Assembly (NCBI GenBank): GCA_021390615.1
Contig: JAJEJU010000024.1
Coordinates: 1,674,001 to 1,738,000 of the forward strand
Origin: Rhodanobacteraceae bacterium ZG21-1
Lineage (GTDB): Bacteria; Pseudomonadota; Gammaproteobacteria; Xanthomonadales; Rhodanobacteraceae
Reading direction: 5' to 3'
DNA length: 64,000 nucleotides
The stretch's first letter is position 1; each line of letters begins with the position of its first letter. The notes under the pieces are model-generated. The model ran no database searches and was not told where the DNA came from. It saw only the letters and a list, made by a program, of their open reading frames with translations. The translations under genes and the position numbers were made by a program. This document shows, in pieces, positions 17,630 to 25,950 of the stretch.

Positions 17630-18250
17630 ATGGAATTCCACACACCCGATCACCCTGTGACGACCTGGCGCCAATTCTTCATCCATATCGGCATCGTCAC
17701 GGTGGGTATCCTTATCGCGCTGAGCCTGGAGTCGCTCGTCGAGTGGCAACACCACCGCGCGCTGGTCAAAGAGGCGCGGGAGAATATCCGGCGGGAGATC
17801 GACGAGAACCGCGCGCAATTGAAGCAGAACAACGCCGATGTGCAGGCGAATATGACCCGGATGACCCGGAATCTCCAACTCCTGGCCACCCTTCGTACTA
17901 CGGGGCATATCCCCGAAGGCTCTGATCTCCAGTACCGCCTCGCCTGGTCAGCCTTCTCCGATACCGCATGGACCACGGCACGCGATACTGGCGCGCTGGG
18001 CTTTATGAAGTACAGCGAAGTGCAATGTTACGCTGGCATCTATTTGCAACAACAAATCATCAACGCGCAAGCGATGGCGCTCTTCCAGGCTCAAACAAGG
18101 GCGGTTTCGCCGGTGTTGATCGGCGGGAAGCCCGAGGCGCTGACGCCTGAGGAGCGCGAGCGGGTGCTTTCCCGTTCGGCGGATCTCCTGGCCGACTTGA
18201 AGGTCGTCGGACAGCTCATGTCTCAGTGGGATATGCGCTGTGCGAACTGA
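17630..18250 (+). CDS. Hypothetical membrane-anchored protein
   Basis: 206 residues from the ATG at 17630. It opens with HPVTTWRQFFIHIGIVTVGI, followed by LIALSLESLVEW, that is, one membrane helix after a short cytoplasmic lead. This layout recurs in an uncharacterised Lysobacterales family known to me only as hypothetical proteins. A coiled-coil-like basic/acidic helix follows (about 40-75), then a mixed region ending in Cys. An in-frame ATG at 17495 would add a disordered Pro/Ser/Ala tail and cannot be excluded. Function unknown; location inner membrane with most of the chain probably periplasmic. Confidence 0.6.
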   Translation: MEFHTPDHPVTTWRQFFIHIGIVTVGILIALSLESLVEWQHHRALVKEARENIRREIDENRAQLKQNNADVQANMTRMTRNLQLLATLRTTGHIPEGSDLQYRLAWSAFSDTAWTTARDTGALGFMKYSEVQCYAGIYLQQQIINAQAMALFQAQTRAVSPVLIGGKPEALTPEERERVLSRSADLLADLKVVGQLMSQWDMRCAN

Positions 18251-18468
18251 GAGCCGTCAGTGCCCATCAGCACCATCGGGTTGAGGTAGCGGTGGCCCTA
18301 ATACAGAGGTGGCCATCGACGAACTTCTGTCTCTAATAGCTCACTCCCACCAGATCAACGACTGGTTTGGCGAAAAGGCGGGGCATTGGGCTCGGACTCC
18401 CGTTACTCAGCGCATAGCTATCCACCAAGTCAGCCATTACCCACTTTCGACTGGAATAAAGACCATTT

Positions 18469-18624
18469 GTTGAGTTCCCTTCAAAACTGAGCCACTTCAG
18501 ACTGGGATTTCCATCGAAGTTTGAGCCACTTCTTGCCGCACCCACTCGTCACCTGAGCCAGGTTTCACCGCAACTAGTGGTTCATTTTCGACGAAAAGCC
18601 CGACTCAACTTTTCGCAGCAATCA
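18469..18624. repeat. Diverged IS-like repeat, copy 2
   Basis: Second, direct-orientation copy of the element at 16613-16773. Here the internal motif is present twice: ACTGAGCCACTTC at 18487-18499 and TTTGAGCCACTTC at 18520-18532, as in the multiple terminal repeats of IS21-type insertion sequences. No transposase gene adjoins. It ends 23 bases before the terminator at 18647. Confidence 0.65.
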
Positions 18625-18646
18625 ACAACCTGAAACAAGCAGACAC

Positions 18647-18673
18647 AAAAAAACCCCGCATTTAGCGGGGTTT
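18647..18673 (-). terminator. Minus-strand terminator left of the distal att-like repeat
   Basis: CCCCGC (18654-18659), loop ATTTA, GCGGGG (18665-18670), with seven A before the stem, i.e. a T-run when read on the minus strand. It sits about 43 bases beyond the duplicated tRNA 3' end at 18716, just as the terminator at 21695 sits about 43 bases beyond the real tRNA. Confidence 0.8.
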
Positions 18674-18715
18674 CGTGTGTTTCATGGAACTCGCTGAGAC
18701 TTCCTGAAACTGCTG

Positions 18716-18731
18716 TTGGTGCCCAAGGGGG
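18716..18731. repeat. att-like direct repeat of tRNA-Leu(GAG) 3' end, distal copy
   Basis: TTGGTGCCCAAGGGGG is identical to 21762-21777, where it covers the CCA end and acceptor/T-arm side of tRNA-Leu(GAG). Same orientation, 3,046 bp apart. A partial tRNA 3' end repeated downstream of an intact tRNA is the usual product of tyrosine-recombinase integration. Confidence 0.75.
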
Positions 18732-19204
18732 CCGTCAACGACAGCACTTTTCATCGACAAAACAAAACCATGCCCTCAAAGATGCCCCCAAAACATCGCT
18801 GTTGATTGTCACTGAGGAGGAGCTCCTTACCGCGGTGAGAGAACTGTCCGGCAAAATCCAGGCACGCTCATAAAGTGTCCCGTATCCCCGCGCCGAGGTG
18901 GTAGATCGCCGGCCAGTTCCAAACGCATCGCCTTCGTGGAAGGCTGAATGGAAGTTCATCGCAGCAACGACGCGCTGACGGTTTATCACTGGCAAGCTGA
19001 TCGAATTGCAGAAGCCGGCCATTCAGCTGATCGTCTCGGCAAACCGGAACGACAGCAACTCCAGCGACATTAGGACGCGTGGATGGCCTTGCAGAAACAA
19101 ATCGAGTGGTTCGAAGGTTTGGAGCTAGTCCAACAGCGGGATGACGCCTTGAGTAAAAAGCTGCCGTCCAAGCCAGGACAATCACGCAGTCACTCTTAAC
19201 TGCG
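18732..19204. other. Degenerate sequence, no intact gene
   Basis: Short plus-strand frames such as GKLIELQKPAIQLIVSANR (about 18980-19040), continuing after a shift as a charged peptide ending near 19197, look like remains of a gene broken by stops and frameshifts. The family is not recognisable. Confidence 0.4.
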
Positions 19205-19429
19205 TTAGCGCTTTTGAATCAAGCAACCTTGGATCAGCGGGCCGATGGTGGACATCTTAGGCTCATAGGTATCAGTGATAGCTGCGAATGAAAACAAATC
19301 AGCTTGATGTCCTTGGAATCCACCCTGTGCGATCACAGGTAAGCAATGAACATAGCCTCCCCTGTCCACTGGCGTGAGCTTCCCCCTAGCTCGGCATCTA
19401 CACCACCACCTCCCGCTCTCGCTCATCAT
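19205..19429 (-). CDS. Possible small hypothetical gene
   Basis: 74-codon frame from the ATG at 19429 (a TTG at 19474 would give 89). It follows the NTPase gene on the same strand after about 140 bp. The product would be rich in Cys, Arg and Gly near the start (WWCRCRARGKL) and end in IQGCLIQKR. No ribosome binding site stands out and no family is recognised, so it may be spurious. It is listed because it would be the only partner of the NTPase. Confidence 0.25.
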   Translation of the reverse strand: MMSESGRWWCRCRARGKLTPVDRGGYVHCLPVIAQGGFQGHQADLFSFAAITDTYEPKMSTIGPLIQGCLIQKR

Positions 19430-19449
19430 ACTGATGTGCAAGTATTCGG

Positions 19450-19510
19450 GTGTAGCCCAGAAAGCCTGACGCAACGCGGTTTTCAGACGGTCGTTCTTAT
19501 TGGGCTACAC
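19450..19510. repeat. Inverted repeat GTGTAGCCCA ... TGGGCTACAC
   Basis: Perfect 10-bp arms at 19450-19459 and 19501-19510 separated by 41 bases; a further partial copy, GGCTACACG, lies at 19514-19522. It is placed just downstream of the NTPase gene. It could be a recombination site, a hairpin, or remains of a small transposable unit. Confidence 0.4.
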
Positions 19511-19567
19511 CGAGGCTACACGTTTTAATTCCAGACAAGTACCGGCCTTGAAGGCAGGGGGCAACCT

Positions 19568-21397
19568 CTAAGTTTTAGCCTGATTGCTGGCGGCTCTCGT
19601 CTCGGCTTTCTTCAAGGAAGCAGGCGGCGACTGTAACGCGTGTGCTTTTTCCATGGTCATTACGAACGTCTTCAACTTGAATGAAAGAGCCCGCCACGCT
19701 GCCTCTTCCTGCGTGATTTTGTTGCCCTTGGTTTTATGCTTGTCGGCAAGAGCCGCCAGGCGTCTTGCAAAAGACATTTCAGCGGTGAATCCTTTCTCGT
19801 CCATATCAGAGAGACTCACTCTCTTCATATAGAACTCATGCATTCGCCAAATCCCATCCCGGCCCGCTTCCACCAGCCTCGCGTGAATGGCGGTCGGATC
19901 GGCATAAGTAAAAGGTGCAGACCTGTGGCCACTGCGCATCAATCCTTTGCCCTCGATGATCACGCACTGCAAAGCCTCGTCTCGCTTGCGGCCTTCGAAG
20001 TCATCGATCTTCGTTTGTAGCGCAAGAAGCGCCTTCCATACTGCTGAATCCCCAACGGCCAACGGGCGATCCCAGAAGTTTTCGAGCGCCGAATTCATGC
20101 CCTCGACTTGATAGGAATGAATGGCGTCCAGGAAGATTTTTTGACACTCAGCATGGGTCCAACCCGTCTGCAACGACCCTGACAAATCGGTAAGCCGGCA
20201 ATACGCCTCCCATAGCTCCTGCACCGATTCGAGCTCGTGCTCTTCCACCTGCTTGCGAAGACCATCAACGCATGCCGTCAACTCTTCATCGGTTAAGTGC
20301 CGGCTGTTTTCCAGTCGCTTTAATGGCGACAGGTCTTCGAAGGCTTTCTCGAAGACCAGGAAATCACCTGCAATCGCATCCGCATCCAATTCATTCCCCG
20401 CGACATAGGCGGAAAACACAAAGGAGTGAGGCCAGTTGTAGGTGTCGTCGGTCAATCCAAGCTCCGCGATCAATTCCCGGATGGCTTTGAGTTCACCGGT
20501 TTTGTCGTCCTTATCCGGAACCCTATGGTGGCCAAGAATCCCAAAGGCCATACTGGGGTCGTATTGGAGAAACGCTTGGCTTACACGCTCCGCATTGGAC
20601 ACGCTCTTGGTCGTTGCCATGGCGTAAAACGTGACCGCCGACAATAGCCTTTTTATCTTTGGAACGGCATCGTCGGGCCACGTCATCGCCCGCAAGAGCG
20701 CATACATCTCATCCAAGATGGCCCGAACGGTTCGTAGGTTCTGGATCTGCCGGCCCTCAAAGAAATTGACGGCCCACTCTTTCGAGGCCAACAGTCCCTC
20801 ACGAACCCGTTGGTCAGCGTAACCCTGGACCACATCGTCGAAAAAGGCGCCCACATCTGGGGTGAGCCGCGCCCACTTCTGAACGATGCGCTCGCGATAA
20901 TCCTTATACTCAGTGAAGCGGGTGATCGCGCGTTGTTCGTCTGCAATGATGACAACATGAAGCTGGGCGTCATCCAGAAGGTTTTTGATGAATCCAAACA
21001 GGACCTGGAAGTCCCCACCAAAACGCTCGACGTCATCGATACATACGACGGTGGTGCCTGACTTCACCGCAGCTTTCAGCTTGATATCGTCGGGATCAAT
21101 CTTCACCACCCGCAAAGCAGCCTTCCAGATAGCCGAGCAAGTTTCCCGGACTGCGCTAGGCACCGCTTCTTTGACTGTGGCCAGGAATAAAGCATTTTCC
21201 AGGTCTTCCAACGTCGAAAGACCGGCCGCCGAAATGGATATGTCCCGACGCTTTAATTTGGTGAATGGCTTGCTGATGAACTGCCGCCAGAAATGGGACT
21301 TGCCCACCCCCCAGCGACCCTCCAACAGAAACGCATAGCCGGGCGGGGGCAGACTTAGGTAGTCGGACAGGGCTTCCTTTACACGTTTATGAGACAT
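19568..21397 (-). CDS. KAP-like P-loop NTPase
   Basis: 609 residues. An N-terminal P-loop domain has Walker A GRWGVGKS (27-34) and Walker B VVCIDDVER (117-125), followed by a long helix and HVVIIADEQRAI. This order (GxWGxGKS, IDDxxR, then hhhhxDE) is that of KAP/STAND-type ATPases such as the phage-excluding PifA group, but the membrane helices typical of many KAP proteins are absent. Residues ~230-600 are helical and charged, with no recognised effector domain. The ATG at 21397 is preceded by GGAGGA. A role in defence or mobile-element maintenance is inferred from the fold and from its location in a tRNA-integrated element. Confidence 0.75.
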   Translation of the reverse strand: MSHKRVKEALSDYLSLPPPGYAFLLEGRWGVGKSHFWRQFISKPFTKLKRRDISISAAGLSTLEDLENALFLATVKEAVPSAVRETCSAIWKAALRVVKIDPDDIKLKAAVKSGTTVVCIDDVERFGGDFQVLFGFIKNLLDDAQLHVVIIADEQRAITRFTEYKDYRERIVQKWARLTPDVGAFFDDVVQGYADQRVREGLLASKEWAVNFFEGRQIQNLRTVRAILDEMYALLRAMTWPDDAVPKIKRLLSAVTFYAMATTKSVSNAERVSQAFLQYDPSMAFGILGHHRVPDKDDKTGELKAIRELIAELGLTDDTYNWPHSFVFSAYVAGNELDADAIAGDFLVFEKAFEDLSPLKRLENSRHLTDEELTACVDGLRKQVEEHELESVQELWEAYCRLTDLSGSLQTGWTHAECQKIFLDAIHSYQVEGMNSALENFWDRPLAVGDSAVWKALLALQTKIDDFEGRKRDEALQCVIIEGKGLMRSGHRSAPFTYADPTAIHARLVEAGRDGIWRMHEFYMKRVSLSDMDEKGFTAEMSFARRLAALADKHKTKGNKITQEEAAWRALSFKLKTFVMTMEKAHALQSPPASLKKAETRAASNQAKT

Positions 21398-21522
21398 GTT
21401 TCCTCCAGTCAAAAGCAGGCCAATCTCTTCTCAACGTTTTGGTCCCGCCCCCAGAAAGCTGGGCCATCGTAAAGTAGAGACTTCGTCAGCATAGGCCCCC
21501 GTAGTCAACGAGGAGTCAGGCA

Positions 21523-21660
21523 GTGAAGAAGTCACGATTTACGGAGGAGCAGATCGCCTACGCGCTCAAGCAGGTGGAGCTCGGGACGGCGGTGGGAGAA
21601 GTCTGCCGGAAGATGGGGGGCGCTGAGGCGACGTTCTACGTGTGGCGCAAATTGCAATGA
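21523..21660 (+). pseudogene. Truncated IS3-family transposase OrfA
   Basis: 45 codons from GTG at 21523: MKKSRFTEEQIAYALKQVEL then GTAVGEVCRKMGGAEATFYVWRKLQ and a stop. This is the HTH_Tnp_1 part of an IS3-family OrfA, normally about 88-100 residues, so the leucine-zipper half and all of orfB are gone. It marks an insertion-sequence remnant inside the putative element, about 125 bp from the NTPase start. Confidence 0.82.
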
Positions 21661-21694
21661 ATGCCCCCGGACATCGCCGGACAAGCAGGCAACA

Positions 21695-21719
21695 AAAACC
21701 CGCCTAAATGGCGGGTTTT
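21695..21719 (-). terminator. Minus-strand terminator after tRNA-Leu(GAG)
   Basis: CCCGCC (21699-21704), loop TAAAT, GGCGGG (21710-21715), flanked by AAAAA and TTTT; read on the minus strand the stem is followed by TTTTTGTT. It ends the tpiA-secG-tRNA transcript 43-47 bases after the tRNA. Confidence 0.82.
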
Positions 21720-21761
21720 CCTAGTCTTTCCGGCTCATTCTGGACGCTTCCGGATTATGCA

Positions 21762-21777
21762 TTGGTGCCCAAGGGGG
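21762..21777. repeat. att-like direct repeat inside tRNA-Leu(GAG), proximal copy
   Basis: The copy of TTGGTGCCCAAGGGGG that forms the 3' end of the intact tRNA gene; its partner is at 18716-18731. Confidence 0.75.
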
Positions 21778-21847
21778 GACTCGAACCCCCACGCCTTTCA
21801 GCGCTACCACCTCAAGGTAGTGCGTCTACCAATTCCGCCACCTGGGC
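21763..21847 (-). tRNA. leuU: tRNA-Leu(GAG)
   Basis: Read from 21847 on the minus strand, the acceptor stem GCCCAGG opens the gene and the 3' side CTTGGGC is followed by A and encoded CCA (21763-21765). The anticodon stem CTACC/GGTAG encloses TTGAGGT, giving GAG; variable arm and GGGTTCGAGTCCC T-arm are present. It lies 16 bp after secG, the same order as secG-leuU in E. coli. Its 3' end is the integration target discussed above. Confidence 0.95.
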
Positions 21848-21863
21848 AGGTGTACTGCTTAAA

Positions 21864-22301
21864 CTAGTTTTTCTTCGCCGCCGTTGAGGGCGCTGCCGGG
21901 ACGTCGCTCTTAGCGTCCTTGGCTGCCGGAACGTCCGAAGCGGCTGCCGGCTTGGCGGCTTGCGGCACGGCCGGATTGGCAGGCTGCGCATTCTGCGGTG
22001 CCGCCGACTTGCTGCCAATCCCCGCCATCACGCCCAGATCGTTATTGCTCGAACTGCGCTGCGATGAGCTGAAGTTCTTCAGGTAAATGCCCATGCCGAG
22101 GCTGAGCACAAAGAACAGGGCCGCCAGGATCGCGGTGGTGCGGGTCAGGAAGCTGGCGGAACCGCGCGCGCCGAACACCGTCGCCGAAGCGCCGCTGCCG
22201 AAGCCGGAACCGGCGTCCGCACCGGCACCGCGCTGCATCAGGATCAGCACGATCATCGACGCAGCGATCAGGATGTAGAACACGCTGAAAATGACGAACA
22301 T
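21864..22301 (-). CDS. secG: Preprotein translocase subunit SecG
   Basis: 145 residues. SecG joins SecYE in the inner membrane and eases protein export. Two membrane helices are clear: FVIFSVFYILIAASMIVLIL at the start and TTAILAALFFVLSLGMGIYL in the middle. The loop between them has the conserved QRGAGADAGSGFGSGASATVFGARG-type pattern. The ~60-residue Ala/Pro/Ser tail is longer than in E. coli SecG but usual for high-GC relatives. It follows tpiA by 22 bp and leads into tRNA-Leu(GAG). Confidence 0.95.
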   Translation of the reverse strand: MFVIFSVFYILIAASMIVLILMQRGAGADAGSGFGSGASATVFGARGSASFLTRTTAILAALFFVLSLGMGIYLKNFSSSQRSSSNNDLGVMAGIGSKSAAPQNAQPANPAVPQAAKPAAASDVPAAKDAKSDVPAAPSTAAKKN

Positions 22302-22323
22302 GGTCTCAGGGAACCCGTAGCGC

Positions 22324-23073
<750 letters not shown>

Positions 23074-23188
23074 GCAAGCCCTCCCTTGCGACAAGGGCGG
23101 CAAGCTTAGCGACGAGTCCATGTCCCGGCAACGCTGCACTGCGCAACGCATGCGATGATGAGGACCCACGGTGAAGGATCATTAACCC

Positions 23189-24004
23189 ATGTCGCAAACC
23201 CGTCCGCTCAGCCTAATCACCGGCGCTTCGGCAGGCATCGGCGCTGCGTTTGCCCGCGCGCTCGCCGCCCGGGGGCATGACCTGGTGCTGACGGCGCGGC
23301 GTACCGACCGGCTGGAACAGCTTGCTGAAGCGTTGCGTCGCCAATATGGCCGCGAGGTCACCATCCTCCCGGCCGACCTGGCCGATCCGGCTGCGCCGGC
23401 CCAGCTCGAAGCCAGCCTCGCGCAGCGCGGGCTGGAAGTGGATTGGCTGATCAACAACGCCGGCTACGGCGTGCCCGGCACCTTCGAAGGGAACGACTGG
23501 AAAACTCATCAGGATTTCATCCAGGTTCTGATGACCGCACCCACCGAGCTGGCCTGGCGGCTCCTGCCGGGCATGCATCAACGGCGCTACGGTCGCATCG
23601 TCAATGTCGCCTCGCTGGCCGGCCACGTGCCGGGCACGGCTGGGCATACCTTGTACGCGGCATCCAAGGCTTATCTGATCAAGTTCTCGCAATCCTTGTC
23701 GTTGGAAAACCGCGCCTTCGGCGTGCACGTCAGCGCGCTGTGCCCGGGCTTCACCAAGTCGGAATTCCACGACGTCACCGGCACGCGCGAATTGATGAAC
23801 AAGCTGCCGTCCTTCATGTGGCTGAGTGCCGAAGAAGTAGTCGAGCAAGGCATTGAGGCGGTGGAACGCGGCGATGCCGTCTACGTGACCGGCCGCGTCA
23901 ATCGCTTCATCAAGAGCGTCTTCAAGCTGATGCCGGATCGACTGGCCTTTGCGCTGTCGGCCCGTCAGTCCAGGCGCTATCGCGCCCAAAGCCCGCAGCA
24001 CTAG
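23189..24004 (+). CDS. Short-chain dehydrogenase/reductase
   Basis: 271-residue classical SDR. NAD(P)-binding TGASAGIG (11-18), NNAGYG (89-94) and the catalytic Ser142, Tyr156, Lys160 (YAASK) are present. The basic residue pair after strand 2 (LTARRTDRL) favours NADP(H). Substrate unknown; the C-terminal VNRFIKSVFKLMPDRLAFAL resembles the DltE/YqjQ-type SDRs seen near lipid or ketone metabolism, which is only a hint. AAGGA before the ATG supports the start. It is divergent from tpiA, and its stop codon interlocks with that of the convergent VIT-like gene (CTAG). Confidence 0.88.
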   Translation: MSQTRPLSLITGASAGIGAAFARALAARGHDLVLTARRTDRLEQLAEALRRQYGREVTILPADLADPAAPAQLEASLAQRGLEVDWLINNAGYGVPGTFEGNDWKTHQDFIQVLMTAPTELAWRLLPGMHQRRYGRIVNVASLAGHVPGTAGHTLYAASKAYLIKFSQSLSLENRAFGVHVSALCPGFTKSEFHDVTGTRELMNKLPSFMWLSAEEVVEQGIEAVERGDAVYVTGRVNRFIKSVFKLMPDRLAFALSARQSRRYRAQSPQH

Positions 24005-24699
24005 CCGCCGATCCAGCGCGCCAGTGTGAAGGCGGCCGCCGAAGCCAGGCCACCCACCAGCATGGTCTGGATGGCTCCGCGCCAGATGGCGATACCGGTG
24101 AAGCGCGCCTTGGCCGCTCCGAACAGACCGAGCGCGAGCAAGGTGCAGACCACCGACACCTGCAAGGCGACGGAAAGCGTACCGACCAGCATATATGGCA
24201 GCAGAGGCACCAGACCGCCCAGCACATAGGCGCCGCCGATGGTCAGCGCACTGCGCAGGGCGCGGCCGGGCACCGGCGCGTCGAGCCCCAGCTCGAAGCG
24301 CATCATGAAGTCGACCCAGGCTTCGTGATCCCGGCGGAAATGCGCAAGCACCGGCGCACAGGCTGCCCGATCGAGTCCATAGCGCGCAAAGATCTGCACG
24401 ACTTCGCGCTCCTCCTCGCCCGCCAGTTCCCGCACCTCGTACTGTTCGCGACGCCGCTCGGCGGCGTAGTGATCGGCGTCGCCCCGTGCCGCCAGATAGC
24501 CGCCCAGCCCCATGGCGATCGCACCGGCAGCGATTTCGGCCGCGCCGGCCACAACGACCAGGCGGCTAGCTGTCACGGCTCCCGACAAGCCGGCAGCCAG
24601 CGCGAAAGGCACGGTCAGGCCGTCGGCCATGCCGATCACCAGATCGCGAAGCGTGTCCGAAGCGGCGAAATGCCTCTCGGCATGAGATGACGTGGGCAT
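24001..24699 (-). CDS. VIT1/CCC1-family metal transporter
   Basis: 232-residue inner-membrane protein of the VIT1/CCC1 family, which moves Fe2+ or Mn2+ out of the cytoplasm. Five hydrophobic segments are visible: FALAAGLSGAV, IAAGAIAMGLGGYLA, a pair in the middle (IGGAYVLGGLVPLLPYMLV and LQVSVVCTLLALGLFG), and a last one near the C-terminus. Between helices 2 and 3 a charged cytoplasmic segment (YAAERRREQYEVRELAGEEE) corresponds to the metal-binding domain. The start is set at ATG 24699; a longer frame lacks support. Substrate metal cannot be told from sequence alone. Confidence 0.88.
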   Translation of the reverse strand: MPTSSHAERHFAASDTLRDLVIGMADGLTVPFALAAGLSGAVTASRLVVVAGAAEIAAGAIAMGLGGYLAARGDADHYAAERRREQYEVRELAGEEEREVVQIFARYGLDRAACAPVLAHFRRDHEAWVDFMMRFELGLDAPVPGRALRSALTIGGAYVLGGLVPLLPYMLVGTLSVALQVSVVCTLLALGLFGAAKARFTGIAIWRGAIQTMLVGGLASAAAFTLARWIGG

Positions 24700-24920
24700 G
24701 GTGGCGGCATCCGCGGAGAACGCCGCCACTCTAATGCGCTCGATCAGCAACGCCGCGAGCGAAACGCGGAATCATTTTCGTTTGCGGGCGGCGGCGATAG
24801 CTGACCGCCGTCCACGTCGAAGCAGTTTCAATAGTGCCTGTGTGCTCACATCCGCTCGCACACTGCCGCTGACGCAAGCAGGCGCCAGGCCCGCGATATC
24901 CCGCAGGCCTGGCGAACGCG

Positions 24921-25856
24921 TCAGATCAGCTTGATCTCGCGCAGGCGCTGCTGCAGATATTCGTGCGAAGTGATCGAGCTGTCGTAGCGCCGCGGATTGT
25001 CGGCGGTGATGCACGACGCCAGCGGGTCCAGCACCACGTCCGGATTGGGATGCAGGAAGTACGGCACCGAATAGCGCGGCTTGCGCGCGTTGGCGTTCTG
25101 CGGATTCACCACGCGATGCGTGGTGGACGGATACACGTGGTTGGTCAGGCGCTGCAGCATGTCGCCGATGTTCACCACGATGGCGTCGCCTTGCGTGGTG
25201 ATCGGCAGCCACTCGCCTTCGCGAGTCAGCACTTCCAGACCTTCTGCGCTAGCCCCGACCAGCAAGGTGATGAAATTGATGTCCTCATGCGCCCCGGCGC
25301 GCACGTTCGGCACGTTGTCCTCGGTGATCGGCGGGTAATGGATCGGGCGCAGGATCGAGTTGCCCAGATCGGTCTTGTCCTCGAAGAAGTTCTCCGGCAA
25401 GTCGATGTGCAAGGCCAGCGCACGCAGCACGCGGGTGCCGAGCTGGTCCAGCGCCTCGTACAAGCCATAGCCGTAAGGCTTGAAGTCCGGCACTTCTTCC
25501 GGCCACAGATTGGGCGCCATCACGTCGGCGAATTTCGAGCCCGGCGGCAGCTCGCGTCCGATATGCCAGAACTCCTTGAGGTCGGCGAACTTGCTGTCCT
25601 TGGCGGTCTCCACCTTGAACGGAGTGTAGCCGCGCGCGCCGCCGGTGCCCTTGAGGTGATATTTCATCTTCACCGCTTCGGGCAGCGCAAAGAAGCGCTG
25701 GAACACGTCATAGGCGCCGTCGATCAGCTCGGTGGGAATACCGTGGCCGCTGATGCAGCAGAAGCCGAATTCGCGATAGGCGGCGCCCAGCTCGGCGACG
25801 AAGGCGGTGCGGTCGGTGTCGTAACGACGGATGTCGAGGGTAGGAACGTTCTTCAT
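24921..25856 (-). CDS. Isopenicillin N synthase-like 2-oxoglutarate/Fe(II) dioxygenase
   Basis: 311-residue non-heme iron oxygenase. The facial triad is His190, Asp192 (GAHEDINF) and His247 (TTHRVVNP), with the co-substrate-binding Arg261-x-Ser263 (RYSVPYFLHP). The N-terminal DIOX_N half (ELGAAYREFGFCCISGHGI) is complete. Bacterial relatives of this length are often annotated as isopenicillin N synthase family oxygenases, but no biosynthetic cluster is present and the substrate is unknown. The ATG at 25856 gives the usual start; it sits 94 bp after glmM on the same strand. Confidence 0.9.
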   Translation of the reverse strand: MKNVPTLDIRRYDTDRTAFVAELGAAYREFGFCCISGHGIPTELIDGAYDVFQRFFALPEAVKMKYHLKGTGGARGYTPFKVETAKDSKFADLKEFWHIGRELPPGSKFADVMAPNLWPEEVPDFKPYGYGLYEALDQLGTRVLRALALHIDLPENFFEDKTDLGNSILRPIHYPPITEDNVPNVRAGAHEDINFITLLVGASAEGLEVLTREGEWLPITTQGDAIVVNIGDMLQRLTNHVYPSTTHRVVNPQNANARKPRYSVPYFLHPNPDVVLDPLASCITADNPRRYDSSITSHEYLQQRLREIKLI

Positions 25857-25950
25857 GTCTGATCCACAGGTTGGCGTGCGGTCAATTTGTTCCGCCACCG
25901 CAGGGGCGGTGCACGTCGGGCCAATCCTTGGCGACCCGGGCACTTCAGGT

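Larger units (their letters stand above)
18716..21777. mobile_element. Putative tRNA-Leu(GAG)-integrated mini-element carrying a KAP-like NTPase
   Basis: Bounded by 16-bp direct repeats, with intact tRNA-Leu(GAG) at the right end and minus-strand terminators just inside the right repeat and just outside the left one. Inside are ~830 bp of apparently degenerate sequence, the NTPase gene at 19568-21397 and a truncated IS3-type orfA. No integrase, replication or structural gene is visible, so the unit is either a remnant or relies on a helper. The interpretation rests on the repeat and gene content; excision has not been shown. Confidence 0.55.
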
